Source of the DNA: Planctomycetota bacterium
GTDB lineage: Bacteria > Planctomycetota > Planctomycetia > Planctomycetales > Planctomycetaceae
Length of the DNA: 5,380 bases
Reading direction: 5' to 3'
NCBI GenBank assembly: GCA_027622115.1
Contig: JAQBZS010000584.1
Coordinates: 1 to 5,380, forward strand
Below the pieces are notes generated by a model. It ran no database searches. It was not told the DNA's origin and was given only the letters and a program-made list of their open reading frames with translations. Of the stretch, positions 1-5,372 are shown one piece after another. The position numbers and the translations under genes are program-made. The first letter of the stretch is position 1. Each line of letters starts with the position of its first letter.

Positions 1-121
1 CGTGCTTCCACCGACGCGGGGTCGGTGGAGAGAAGAGCGCGATCACTCCGGTGATTGACAAGTCGAGGACCAGATTGCCGACGTCGGTCAATGCGAACGT
101 GGCGGTGTCAATCGCCGCACG
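1..121 (+). repeat. Left copy of a hairpin-rich dispersed repeat, downstream of nusB
   Basis: This gene-free end lies just past the nusB stop. Bases 7-15 and 21-29 form a 9-bp stem (TCCACCGAC with GTCGGTGGA) around a 5-base loop. A second small hairpin is at 42-55 (ATCAC, loop TCCG, GTGAT), and a perfect 10-base palindrome (CCGACGTCGG) is at 78-87. Bases 3-32 match the reverse complement of 5340-5369 at 28 of 30 positions, and 88-101 match the reverse complement of 5170-5183 exactly. Read from the hairpin outward, both copies give the same order: hairpin, spacer, then AATGCGAACGTG. The left spacer is about 60 bases and the right about 160, so the left copy is shorter or internally deleted. 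No start-bearing gene is supported here. The copy may continue beyond the window edge. Confidence 0.6.
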
Positions 122-535
122 CTAATTGGCGGCTTCGTCCTGCTCCTGACCGAGTTGATCCAGGATCCCATTGACGAATTGTGACGAATTCTTCGTGCCG
201 AAGAGTTTCGCCAGCTCGATCGCTTCATCGATGGCAACTCGTCGTGGCGTGTCGAAGAACAGAATCTCAAAAGCACCAAGCCGCAGTGCGTTACGGTCGG
301 TCGGCGGCATGCGATTCAGCGACCAATTCTCCGCAACGGCAACGATTTGCTCGTCGATCTGGTTGCGGTATTCACGCACTCCTACGAACAACCGCCATGC
401 GAAGTGTCGTAGGTCTTCGTCGGAAATGCGTTCGTTGATCATCTTTCGAATGTCGCGCGGGTCGACGTCCGGATTGAGATCAATCTGAAACAGCATTTGG
501 AGCGCGACTTCGCGGGCTTTGGAACGGCGTGCCAT
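122..535 (-). CDS. nusB: Transcription antitermination factor NusB
   Basis: The 137-residue protein has the usual length of NusB, the small all-helical cytoplasmic factor. In the best-studied bacteria NusB pairs with NusE (ribosomal protein S10), binds boxA RNA and keeps RNA polymerase processive on rRNA operons. The N-terminus MARRSKAREVALQMLFQ carries the basic RNA-binding patch (RRSKAR, residues 3-8) and the typical R-x-x-A-L-x-x-L-F pattern. The C-terminal signature is clear: DRNALRLGAFEIL (80-92), then IDEAIELAKLFG (102-113) and SSQFVNGILD (117-126). The ATG at 535 gives the canonical start, although no strong Shine-Dalgarno precedes it. The gene follows ribH by 67 bases on the same strand, a common ribH-nusB pairing in bacteria, so it is probably the last gene of the operon in this window. 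A hairpin repeat begins right after its stop. Confidence 0.96.
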   Translation of the reverse strand: MARRSKAREVALQMLFQIDLNPDVDPRDIRKMINERISDEDLRHFAWRLFVGVREYRNQIDEQIVAVAENWSLNRMPPTDRNALRLGAFEILFFDTPRRVAIDEAIELAKLFGTKNSSQFVNGILDQLGQEQDEAAN

Positions 536-602
536 TATGAGATCGTCCGAAGACGTTGTGCGTGGATCAGGAAAGCAGTGTGTTCGAGGTTATCCGTCCG
601 AG

Positions 603-1076
603 TCATGCGTTGTCGATATTTCTCAAGACGTTCACGGTTTCGATTGCGGCCAACGCAGCTTCTTCGCCCTTATTACCGGCCTTGCCGCCGGCGCGATTCA
701 TCGCCTGTTCCAGCGTTTGACAGGTCAGCACGCCGAACGTGATCGGAATGTCGTGTCGCTGCGACGCCTGAGTGAGTCCGGCTGCCACTTGATGGTTGAT
801 GTATTCGTGGTGCGTGGTTTCTCCCTGAATCACGGCACCCAAGCAGCAAACGGCGGCAAACGACCCTTTCGACGCGAGACGATTCGCCACGATCGGAAGC
901 TCGAACGAGCCGGGCACCCACGCCACCGTGAGGTTGGCGTCCTGCACGCCGTGGCGGCGAAACGTATCCAACGCACCCTCCAGCAAGCGGCGAGTCACCA
1001 GTTCATTGAAGCGAGCCACGACGATTGCAAAACAGTCGTCGCTCGCGAGCAAGTTGCCTTCAATGTGCGTCACCAT
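603..1076 (-). CDS. ribH: 6,7-dimethyl-8-ribityllumazine synthase
   Basis: RibH condenses 5-amino-6-ribitylamino-uracil with 3,4-dihydroxy-2-butanone 4-phosphate to make lumazine, the penultimate step of riboflavin synthesis. The family forms pentamers that often build 60-subunit capsids. From the ATG at 1076 the protein has 157 residues, the normal length. Visible motifs are ARFNE (21-25, substrate pocket), PGSFELP (55-61), GAVIQGETTHHEY (80-92), and GVLTCQTLEQAMNRAGGKAGNKGEEA (115-140). H89 aligns with the family's catalytic histidine, and R128 lies in the phosphate-contacting region. An upstream TTG at 1100 would add eight residues and overlap the end of rho. I prefer the ATG because a GAGG lies 10 bases before it and family members begin close to the IEGNL segment. 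The rho stop is only 16 bases upstream, so the two genes are very likely on one transcript. Confidence 0.96.
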   Translation of the reverse strand: MVTHIEGNLLASDDCFAIVVARFNELVTRRLLEGALDTFRRHGVQDANLTVAWVPGSFELPIVANRLASKGSFAAVCCLGAVIQGETTHHEYINHQVAAGLTQASQRHDIPITFGVLTCQTLEQAMNRAGGKAGNKGEEAALAAIETVNVLRNIDNA

Positions 1077-1086
1077 CGAATCCAAA

Positions 1087-1090
1087 CCTC
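1087..1090 (-). promoter_or_regulatory. Shine-Dalgarno of ribH (decides start)
   Basis: On the minus strand GAGG (inside ACGAGG) lies 10 bases before the ATG at 1076, in the short gap after the rho stop codon. It supports the ATG over the TTG at 1100, which would have to use a site inside the rho coding region. Confidence 0.55.
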
Positions 1091-1092
1091 GT

Positions 1093-2505
1093 TCAATCAA
1101 GATTCATGCTCATCAGGAACTCGCGATTCGTCGAATACTTACGCATTTTCGACGTCAATAACTCCATGGCATCCGAGGGATTCATTTCGTTCACAACACG
1201 TCGCAGAATCCACACGTAACGCAATTCGTCCTCGTCCATGAGAAGTTCCTCGCGACGCGTGCCGGACTTGTTGACATCGATCGCCGGCCAGACGCGTTTT
1301 TCCACCATCCGTCGATCCAAGTGCAGCTCGGTGTTTCCCGTACCCTTGAACTCTTCGAAGATCACCTCGTCCATGCGGCTCCCGGTATCGACCAAAGCCG
1401 TGGCGATGATCGTCAGACTTCCGCCTTCCTGAACTTTGCGAGCCGCGCCGAAAAAACGCTTGGGGTGCTGCAATGCATTTGCATCGACGCCGCCCGAGAG
1501 AATCTTGCCGGAATTCGGAACTTCGGTGTTCCACGCCCGAGCCAAGCGCGTGATCGAATCGAGAAAGATCACGACATCGTGACCGTATTCGACCATCCGC
1601 TTCGCCTTTTCGATCACCATCTCCGACACCTGAATGTGGCGACTCGGCGGTTCGTCGAACGTGCTGCTGATCACTTCGGCGTTGTCGCCCGTGACTTGGC
1701 GTTCCATGTCCGTGACTTCTTCCGGTCGCTCGTCGATCAACAACACGATGACGTAAGCCTCCGGATGATTCTGAATCACGGCCTTCGCCAACTTCTGCAG
1801 CAAGATCGTTTTGCCGGCTCGTGGTGGCGACACGATTAACCCACGTTGTCCCATGCCGATTGGAGCCAGAATGTCGACGACTCGCGTACTGAGTTCGTGC
1901 GGATCCGTGGTCAACTTCAACCGCTGTTCCGGATGCAGTGGAGTTAGGTCGTCGAAGAACACTTTATCGGTCAACAGGTTCGGGTCGTGACCGTTGATGG
2001 CTTCCACTCGCAGCAACGCGAAGTAGCGTTCGTTCTCTTTCGGCGGTCGAATCTGCCCGGCCACGGTGGCTCCGGTGCGGAGTCCGAAGCGACGAATCTG
2101 GCTGGGACTGACGTAGATGTCGTCGGGACACGGCAGGTAGTGATAGTCGGGGCTCCGCAAGAATCCGAAGCCGTCGGGGAGAATTTCCAGCGTGCCTTCG
2201 CCGAACATCAACCCGTTCATCGTGGTGCGTTCTTTGAGGATCTTGAAAATCAGATCCTGCTTCTTCAGCCCATTGATCTCGGAAAGCTCCTCTTCGCGAG
2301 CCAAGCCGAGCAATTCCTTCATCGTCATCCGCTGGAGTTCCGCGATGTGAATATCACCGCGTTTGATCTCTTCGTACCGCTTGTCCGCAGCGAAGTAGGG
2401 CTTTTCGCTGATGGTCCGTGATTCTCCGTCCGAAACTGCCGTAGCAGCGGCATCATGGAAACCGGCGGATGAGTCTTTTGCGGGAGTGCGTGTGGATCTC
2501 GCCAT
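1093..2505 (-). CDS. rho: Transcription termination factor Rho
   Basis: Rho is the hexameric RNA-dependent ATPase and helicase that loads on C-rich unstructured RNA and ends transcription. The 470-residue protein has all family parts. The Rho_N helical domain is at about 52-92 (ELQRMTMKELLGLAREEEL). The cold-shock-like primary RNA-binding domain is at about 97-172 (GEGTLEILPDGFGFLRSPD). The RecA-type ATPase core follows: Walker A PPRAGKT (227-233), LLIDERPEEV (255-264) and Walker B VVIFLDS (311-317), continuing into ITRLARAWN. The Q-loop region SGGVDANALQHPKRFFGAARK is at 337-357 and the R-loop region DVNKSGTRREELL at 410-422. It is about 50 residues longer than the E. coli protein. The extra is a poorly conserved N-terminus (1-45) rich in small and polar residues. 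The ATG at 2505 has AGGTGA six bases upstream. The preceding leader is unusually C-rich and may let Rho regulate itself. Confidence 0.98.
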   Translation of the reverse strand: MARSTRTPAKDSSAGFHDAAATAVSDGESRTISEKPYFAADKRYEEIKRGDIHIAELQRMTMKELLGLAREEELSEINGLKKQDLIFKILKERTTMNGLMFGEGTLEILPDGFGFLRSPDYHYLPCPDDIYVSPSQIRRFGLRTGATVAGQIRPPKENERYFALLRVEAINGHDPNLLTDKVFFDDLTPLHPEQRLKLTTDPHELSTRVVDILAPIGMGQRGLIVSPPRAGKTILLQKLAKAVIQNHPEAYVIVLLIDERPEEVTDMERQVTGDNAEVISSTFDEPPSRHIQVSEMVIEKAKRMVEYGHDVVIFLDSITRLARAWNTEVPNSGKILSGGVDANALQHPKRFFGAARKVQEGGSLTIIATALVDTGSRMDEVIFEEFKGTGNTELHLDRRMVEKRVWPAIDVNKSGTRREELLMDEDELRYVWILRRVVNEMNPSDAMELLTSKMRKYSTNREFLMSMNLD

Positions 2506-2511
2506 GGACGG

Positions 2512-2517
2512 TCACCT
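2512..2517 (-). promoter_or_regulatory. Shine-Dalgarno of rho
   Basis: AGGTGA on the minus strand stands six bases before the rho ATG at 2505. It is the only purine-rich block in an otherwise pyrimidine-rich leader, so it fixes the start well. Confidence 0.7.
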
Positions 2518-2637
2518 GTCGCGGAAGGATGTGGACGAAGGAAGGCGGGTGGAACGAAGTGATGGGAGGAGGGAATCAGAGCGGTGATTCAAGCGGATCG
2601 TGGATCAAGCAGAGGTGAGATGTGTGAATCGGTATGT
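2518..2637 (-). promoter_or_regulatory. C-rich, G-poor leader of rho: candidate rut site
   Basis: This is the gap between the coaE stop and rho. Read as mRNA, the 60 bases at 2521-2580 contain 30 C, 5 G, 19 U and 6 A. The 57 bases at 2581-2637 contain 22 C, 7 G, 14 U and 14 A. Strong C excess with few G and many YC dinucleotides (runs such as CCCTCCTCCC and CCGCCTTCC) is the hallmark of Rho-loading (rut) RNA. Rho is known to attenuate its own gene in E. coli. Autoregulation here is inferred from composition and position only. No clear sigma70 promoter is visible in this gap, so rho is probably read from coaE or further upstream. Confidence 0.45.
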
Positions 2638-3255
2638 TCAGTGGGACTCAGAGACTTGGTCGAGGATGTCGAGCAGTTGACGCCCAGAGTCTTCGATGGT
2701 GTGTGAGTTGTCGATGCGGAATTGGCAGAGACTGCGTTTTTTCTCCAAGCTGAATTGGTGAGCTTCACGGCGTTCAAGTTCGGTTGGACTCCATCCTCGG
2801 TTGCCGATGTTTCTCAGGCGTTGTTCGAACGGCGTGTCGACAAACACAAAGTGGTCACAAACTTCGTGCCAGCCTGATTCCAAGAGTACGGCCGCATCAA
2901 GCATGATCACCGCATATTTGCCGGATGAACGAGCTTCTTGGATTTGTCGCGTAATCTCCTGACGAATGACTGGGTGAACGATCGTCTCAAGGTCAAGGCG
3001 GTTGGTTTCGTGGGTGGGTGTATTTCCAAAGATAAGACGTCCGAGAACCGGGCGTTGGATTTCGTGATTGGAGTCGAACACGGAATCACCAAATCGCTGC
3101 CGAACAGCCGTCTTGACGGGATCGAGCTTCAGCACATCGTGGCCGATGCGGTCCGCGTCAATGACGAAGATGGAGCGGTATTGGGCGACCCAGCGAGTGA
3201 CGGTGGATTTCCCGGATCCGACCCCTCCGACGATTCCAATCACCGGAGCATTCAT
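2638..3255 (-). CDS. coaE: Dephospho-CoA kinase
   Basis: CoaE phosphorylates the 3'-hydroxyl of dephospho-CoA with ATP, the last step of coenzyme A synthesis, in the cytoplasm. From the ATG at 3255 the protein has 205 residues, the family norm. It opens with MNAPVIGIVGGVGSGKST, whose P-loop GGVGSGKST is at 10-18. It continues with IDADRIGHDVL (32-42, the DAD substrate motif), RPVLGRLIFGN (68-78), HPVIRQE (94-100), VLLESGWHEVCDHFVFVDTP (123-142), and the C-terminal RIDNSHTIEDSGRQL (180-194). The reading frame stays open upstream to 3429, but the added 58 residues are unlike any CoaE N-terminus and the P-loop should lie near the start, so 3255 is chosen. The Shine-Dalgarno is weak (CTGAAGACC before the ATG). 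The common Pro of the family's PLLxE segment is replaced (AVLLES). rho follows after 132 bases. Confidence 0.95.
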   Translation of the reverse strand: MNAPVIGIVGGVGSGKSTVTRWVAQYRSIFVIDADRIGHDVLKLDPVKTAVRQRFGDSVFDSNHEIQRPVLGRLIFGNTPTHETNRLDLETIVHPVIRQEITRQIQEARSSGKYAVIMLDAAVLLESGWHEVCDHFVFVDTPFEQRLRNIGNRGWSPTELERREAHQFSLEKKRSLCQFRIDNSHTIEDSGRQLLDILDQVSESH

Positions 3256-3369
3256 GGTCTTCAGATGGGTCAACGTCGTGGAGGGATTAGGGGGTGGACT
3301 GCAATCCATTGCACGTGGGACAGCGAATCCGTTCGAAGAGATCTTCGGAAGGGATGTGAGAGGAAGTTC

Positions 3370-3398
3370 ATGTTGGCCGATCGGATCCTGGCTGTCAA
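3370..3398 (-). promoter_or_regulatory. Candidate sigma70-type promoter for coaE (weak)
   Basis: On the minus strand TTGACA (3393-3398) matches the -35 consensus fully. It is followed by a 17-base spacer and CAACAT (3370-3375), which matches only three of six -10 positions. Transcription would start about 108 bases before the coaE ATG. The spacing is right but the -10 is poor, so this is tentative. Confidence 0.3.
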
Positions 3399-3495
3399 CG
3401 AAACGGCATCCGCGCGACTTCCGAAGCATGCGTGGCGTGAGCCTGCGGATTTATCCGTTACCAGTGAAATCCTGCGCAAGATGGTCGGGAGATTT

Positions 3496-3531
3496 GGACG
3501 GATCAGTCCGATCGGACGGATCAGTCCGATC
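3496..3531. repeat. Perfect 2 x 18 bp tandem repeat with nested palindromes
   Basis: The unit GGACGGATCAGTCCGATC occurs twice without a gap or mismatch (3496-3513 and 3514-3531), ending 25 bases beyond the DUF1501 stop codon. GATCGGAC (3510-3517) pairs with GTCCGATC (3524-3531) in an 8-bp stem with a 6-base loop. The junction also makes a perfect 12-base palindrome, GTCCGATCGGAC (3506-3517). Only one of these folds can form at a time. No T-run follows on the minus strand, so it is not a standard intrinsic terminator, though it could protect the 3' end or bind a dimeric protein. Confidence 0.85.
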
Positions 3532-3556
3532 AATTGCCCGAGTTCAGTGTACGAAT

Positions 3557-4963
3557 TCAGACCAGTTGCGGAATCGGCAGGCTTTCGGTGAGGACGCGCG
3601 CGATGTCGCTCGGCACGCCGGATCGGATGCGGAGTTCTCCGATGTCGAACAGCGTGTGCATGATGGTCGCTAGGACTTGATCGCTGCGGACGGGTGTCGA
3701 AGCGGGAACGCTGGCGGTGCGGTCCGAGGCTCCGATGACTTGACCCATCGGTAACCCGCCACCGGCGAAAGCCAGCGTGCATAAATTGCCCCAGTGGTCT
3801 CGGCCAGCCTTCTTGTTGATTCGCGGCGTGCGACCGAATTCGCCGGTGATCACGAGCAAGACTTTTTCGGCAAGCCCCAAACGCTCCAAATCTTCCAGAA
3901 ATGCCGACGCCGCCACATCGACCGCCGTGCCGAGCAACGGCATGCCGTCGTCGATGCCAAACGCGTTCCCGTGCATGTCCCAACCAGCGCTGGTGACCGT
4001 GATGAATCCGCAACCCGCCTGAACCAATCGCCGAGCCAACAGCATCTGTTTGCCCAGCGCCATGGGAGACTGCCGTTGTAGGTTCTTGTTCTTTTTCTTG
4101 TAGAGGTGCTTCGGGATATCCAGATGACGGGTGTCGTATCGTTCGATGGTTTTGGGGTCTTCTTGCGTCAAGTCGAACGCGTCGCCGATGCCGCCGAGAA
4201 TGACGTCGAACGCCTGCTGCTGAAAGGAACTGGCGCTGTCCAACACGCCACTGCCGTCGATCCGTCGTTGCAGTTGATCCAGTCCGCTGAGCAGCGACTT
4301 GCGATCATCGAGTCGCGATTCTGAGATCTTCAACTCCATGTTCTTGACGATGTCGCTCCCGGCACTGGGATCGAAGGGCGCGTACGCCTTGGGCAGCGTC
4401 CCGACCGACGTGACTCGTTGTGTCTGTGCTCCAAGGCTCTTGTATTGCTGGCCCGCGCTGGGTGGAGACAGCACTGTGCAACTCGGGATGCCGGTACGAG
4501 GATTCGTCATCCCGGCAACTCGAGCGAACAACGATCCCATATTCGCGCCGGTGGAATTGCCGCCGGCCATGACGTGCATTGCGGCCGTCGCATGACTGCC
4601 GATTCCATGACGGTAGGACCGCACGACCGACATCCGATCCGCCCACGTGGCCAATCGCTGGAAGTGGCTGCCAAACGTGACGCCCGGCAACTTGGTTTGC
4701 ACTTCGCCGAACATCGCCCGGTATTCGGACGGAGCCGTCATCTTCGGGTCAAAGGTCTCGATGTGCGTTGGCCCACCTTGAAGGTTCAATACGACAACCG
4801 CTTTGTCTCGCACCAAAGGCCCGCCCGAGGCCGCTGCACTCTTGGACTGCAACAAACCGGCCAGCGACAAGCCGCCGATCCCCAGCGTTCCGATCGAAAG
4901 CAATTCGCGTCGAGAAACTCGTTCACAATTGTGTGCGTGACCGTCCGACAGAATGCTCAGCAT
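3557..4963 (-). CDS. Tat-exported DUF1501 domain protein (alkaline phosphatase/sulfatase-like fold)
   Basis: This 468-residue protein belongs to the DUF1501 family, expanded in Planctomycetota and generally placed near the sulfatase/alkaline phosphatase superfamily. Its substrate is unknown. The N-terminus has a twin-arginine signal: RVSRRELLSIG (15-25), a hydrophobic stretch (about 21-38), then SKSAAASGG (40-48) as a likely cleavage region, so export by Tat is inferred. Family hallmarks are NLQGGPTHIETFDPK (60-74), SHATAAMHVMAGG (123-135), GWDMHGN (327-333) and TGEFGRTPRINKKAGRDHWGN (373-393). The Asp and His residues of these motifs are candidate metal ligands. Length and end-to-end motif order suggest an intact gene. 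The ATG at 4963 has GGAGA five bases upstream and a promoter-like pair about 54 bases before it. Family members often sit beside DUF1549/DUF1553 cytochrome-like genes. None is visible in this window, so this one stands alone or its partner lies elsewhere. Confidence 0.93.
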   Translation of the reverse strand: MLSILSDGHAHNCERVSRRELLSIGTLGIGGLSLAGLLQSKSAAASGGPLVRDKAVVVLNLQGGPTHIETFDPKMTAPSEYRAMFGEVQTKLPGVTFGSHFQRLATWADRMSVVRSYRHGIGSHATAAMHVMAGGNSTGANMGSLFARVAGMTNPRTGIPSCTVLSPPSAGQQYKSLGAQTQRVTSVGTLPKAYAPFDPSAGSDIVKNMELKISESRLDDRKSLLSGLDQLQRRIDGSGVLDSASSFQQQAFDVILGGIGDAFDLTQEDPKTIERYDTRHLDIPKHLYKKKNKNLQRQSPMALGKQMLLARRLVQAGCGFITVTSAGWDMHGNAFGIDDGMPLLGTAVDVAASAFLEDLERLGLAEKVLLVITGEFGRTPRINKKAGRDHWGNLCTLAFAGGGLPMGQVIGASDRTASVPASTPVRSDQVLATIMHTLFDIGELRIRSGVPSDIARVLTESLPIPQLV

Positions 4964-4968
4964 GATTG

Positions 4969-4973
4969 TCTCC
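4969..4973 (-). promoter_or_regulatory. Shine-Dalgarno of the DUF1501 gene
   Basis: GGAGA on the minus strand lies five bases before the ATG at 4963. It confirms that start, which also places the twin-arginine motif at residues 18-19, where a signal peptide needs it. Confidence 0.65.
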
Positions 4974-5016
4974 GAGGGTTAATTCGCGCGGTCGGGAAAC
5001 GACGGCGAGGAGAATC

Positions 5017-5045
5017 AGTCTACAGTATCTGTTATCGGGTGGCAA
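5017..5045 (-). promoter_or_regulatory. Candidate sigma70-type promoter of the DUF1501 gene
   Basis: On the minus strand TTGCCA (5040-5045, five of six -35 bases) is separated by exactly 17 bases from TAGACT (5017-5022, four of six -10 bases). The spacer and flanks are AT-richer than the surroundings. Transcription would begin near 5010, leaving a leader of about 47 bases that includes the GGAGA ribosome binding site. This is a prediction from hexamers and spacing only. Confidence 0.5.
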
Positions 5046-5149
5046 AATGACGGCCATGAATACGATCGGCTCAGACATAAATCCCACCAGGTCACGAGGA
5101 CGCGGAGCGGTGAAGCGCCTCGCCGCTGGCCTGATGCAAATCGGGGCGA
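5046..5149. other. Upstream gene-free stretch with no recognised feature
   Basis: Together with the promoter on one side and the repeat on the other, this makes up the 417-base stretch right of the DUF1501 gene. Frames are open here on both strands, but none has a recognisable domain or a convincing ribosome binding site. The whole stretch is better read as intergenic. Confidence 0.4.
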
Positions 5150-5372
5150 GCGAGAGCAACGTCGAGCGTCACGTTCGCATTGATGAAGACTCTCATGTCT
5201 GCGTCACGTGTTTGCTCAGCAAACCAAGGAACCACGGGTTCGCCTTCCGTAACGGGTTTGAGTGCCTCCACCGACGCTGCGTCACCTATTCCGAAATTCG
5301 GTAGCGCCGGGCACCAACACCCGGCGTTCGCGGACACCGCTCTCCACCGACCCCACGTCGGTGGGAGCAACG
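5150..5372 (-). repeat. Right copy of the hairpin-rich dispersed repeat (inverted)
   Basis: This region is a chain of small palindromes on either side of short spacers. They are GTTTGCT/AGCAAAC (5210-5224), GAACC/GGTTC (5229-5241), CCGT/ACGG (5247-5255), CCGAA/TTCGG (5291-5301), CGCCGGG/CCCGGCG with an 8-base loop (5305-5326), and CCACCGAC/GTCGGTGG with a 5-base loop (5344-5364). Bases 5340-5369 match the left end (3-32) as an inverted repeat at 28 of 30 positions, and 5170-5183 match 88-101 exactly in inverted orientation. Bases 5262-5283 also match 2-23 in direct orientation at 19 of 22, so one hairpin arm seems to occur twice within this copy. Open frames cross it on both strands, but these follow from the repeat's composition. 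It most resembles a dispersed structured intergenic element. Whether it is transcribed is unknown. Confidence 0.6.

Larger units (their letters stand above)
3256..3556. other. Intergenic region between the DUF1501 gene and coaE
   Basis: This 301-base stretch has no supported gene. Near the DUF1501 stop it holds an 18-bp tandem duplication (3496-3531). In its middle there is a perfect -35 hexamer on the minus strand with a poor -10 (3370-3398). Close to coaE, the minus-strand frame ending at the TAA at 3287-3289 reads ERIRCPTCNGLQSTP. That resembles the end of a small zinc-binding protein, but the frame is closed by a TGA at about 3367 and has no usable start before the cysteines. It may be a chance frame or a gene remnant. 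Confidence 0.6.

Noticed and set aside
7..29. Intrinsic terminator after nusB
   Set aside because: The hairpin is stable, but no run of T follows on the minus strand. The same holds for the hairpins at 3510-3531 and 5344-5364.
2..121. Extension or second gene continuing in frame after the nusB stop
   Set aside because: The minus-strand frame after the TAG stays open to the edge, but it has no good start codon with a ribosome binding site and it overlies the repeat. A 40-codon open run is unremarkable at this GC content.
519..1241. Plus-strand open frame of 240 codons
   Set aside because: It runs antisense through ribH and the ends of nusB and rho, whose families are unmistakable. Its translation has no domain and is rich in Arg, His and Ser, as expected of a shadow frame.
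3256..3429. N-terminal extension of CoaE by 58 residues
   Set aside because: The extension has no CoaE-like sequence, and the P-loop belongs within the first 20 residues. The ATG at 3255 gives the family length.
3270..4013. Minus-strand open frame of 247 codons overlapping the 3' end of the DUF1501 gene
   Set aside because: It is a different frame of the DUF1501 coding region, rich in Arg and His with no recognisable motif. It runs through the tandem repeat into the intergenic gap.
4966..5370. Open frames on both strands across the right-hand gap (112 codons plus, 92 codons minus)
   Set aside because: Both cross the palindrome chain, the longer minus frame starts at a TTG in the repeat hairpin, and neither has a good ribosome binding site or domain. 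Similarity of the minus frame (NANVTLDVALAR) to a left-end frame (NANVAVSIAAR) is explained by the shared DNA repeat.
5210..5372. Integron attC sites
   Set aside because: The palindromes do not show the paired conserved core sites with GTTRRRY and RYYYAAC in proper order, and no integrase or cassette is visible.
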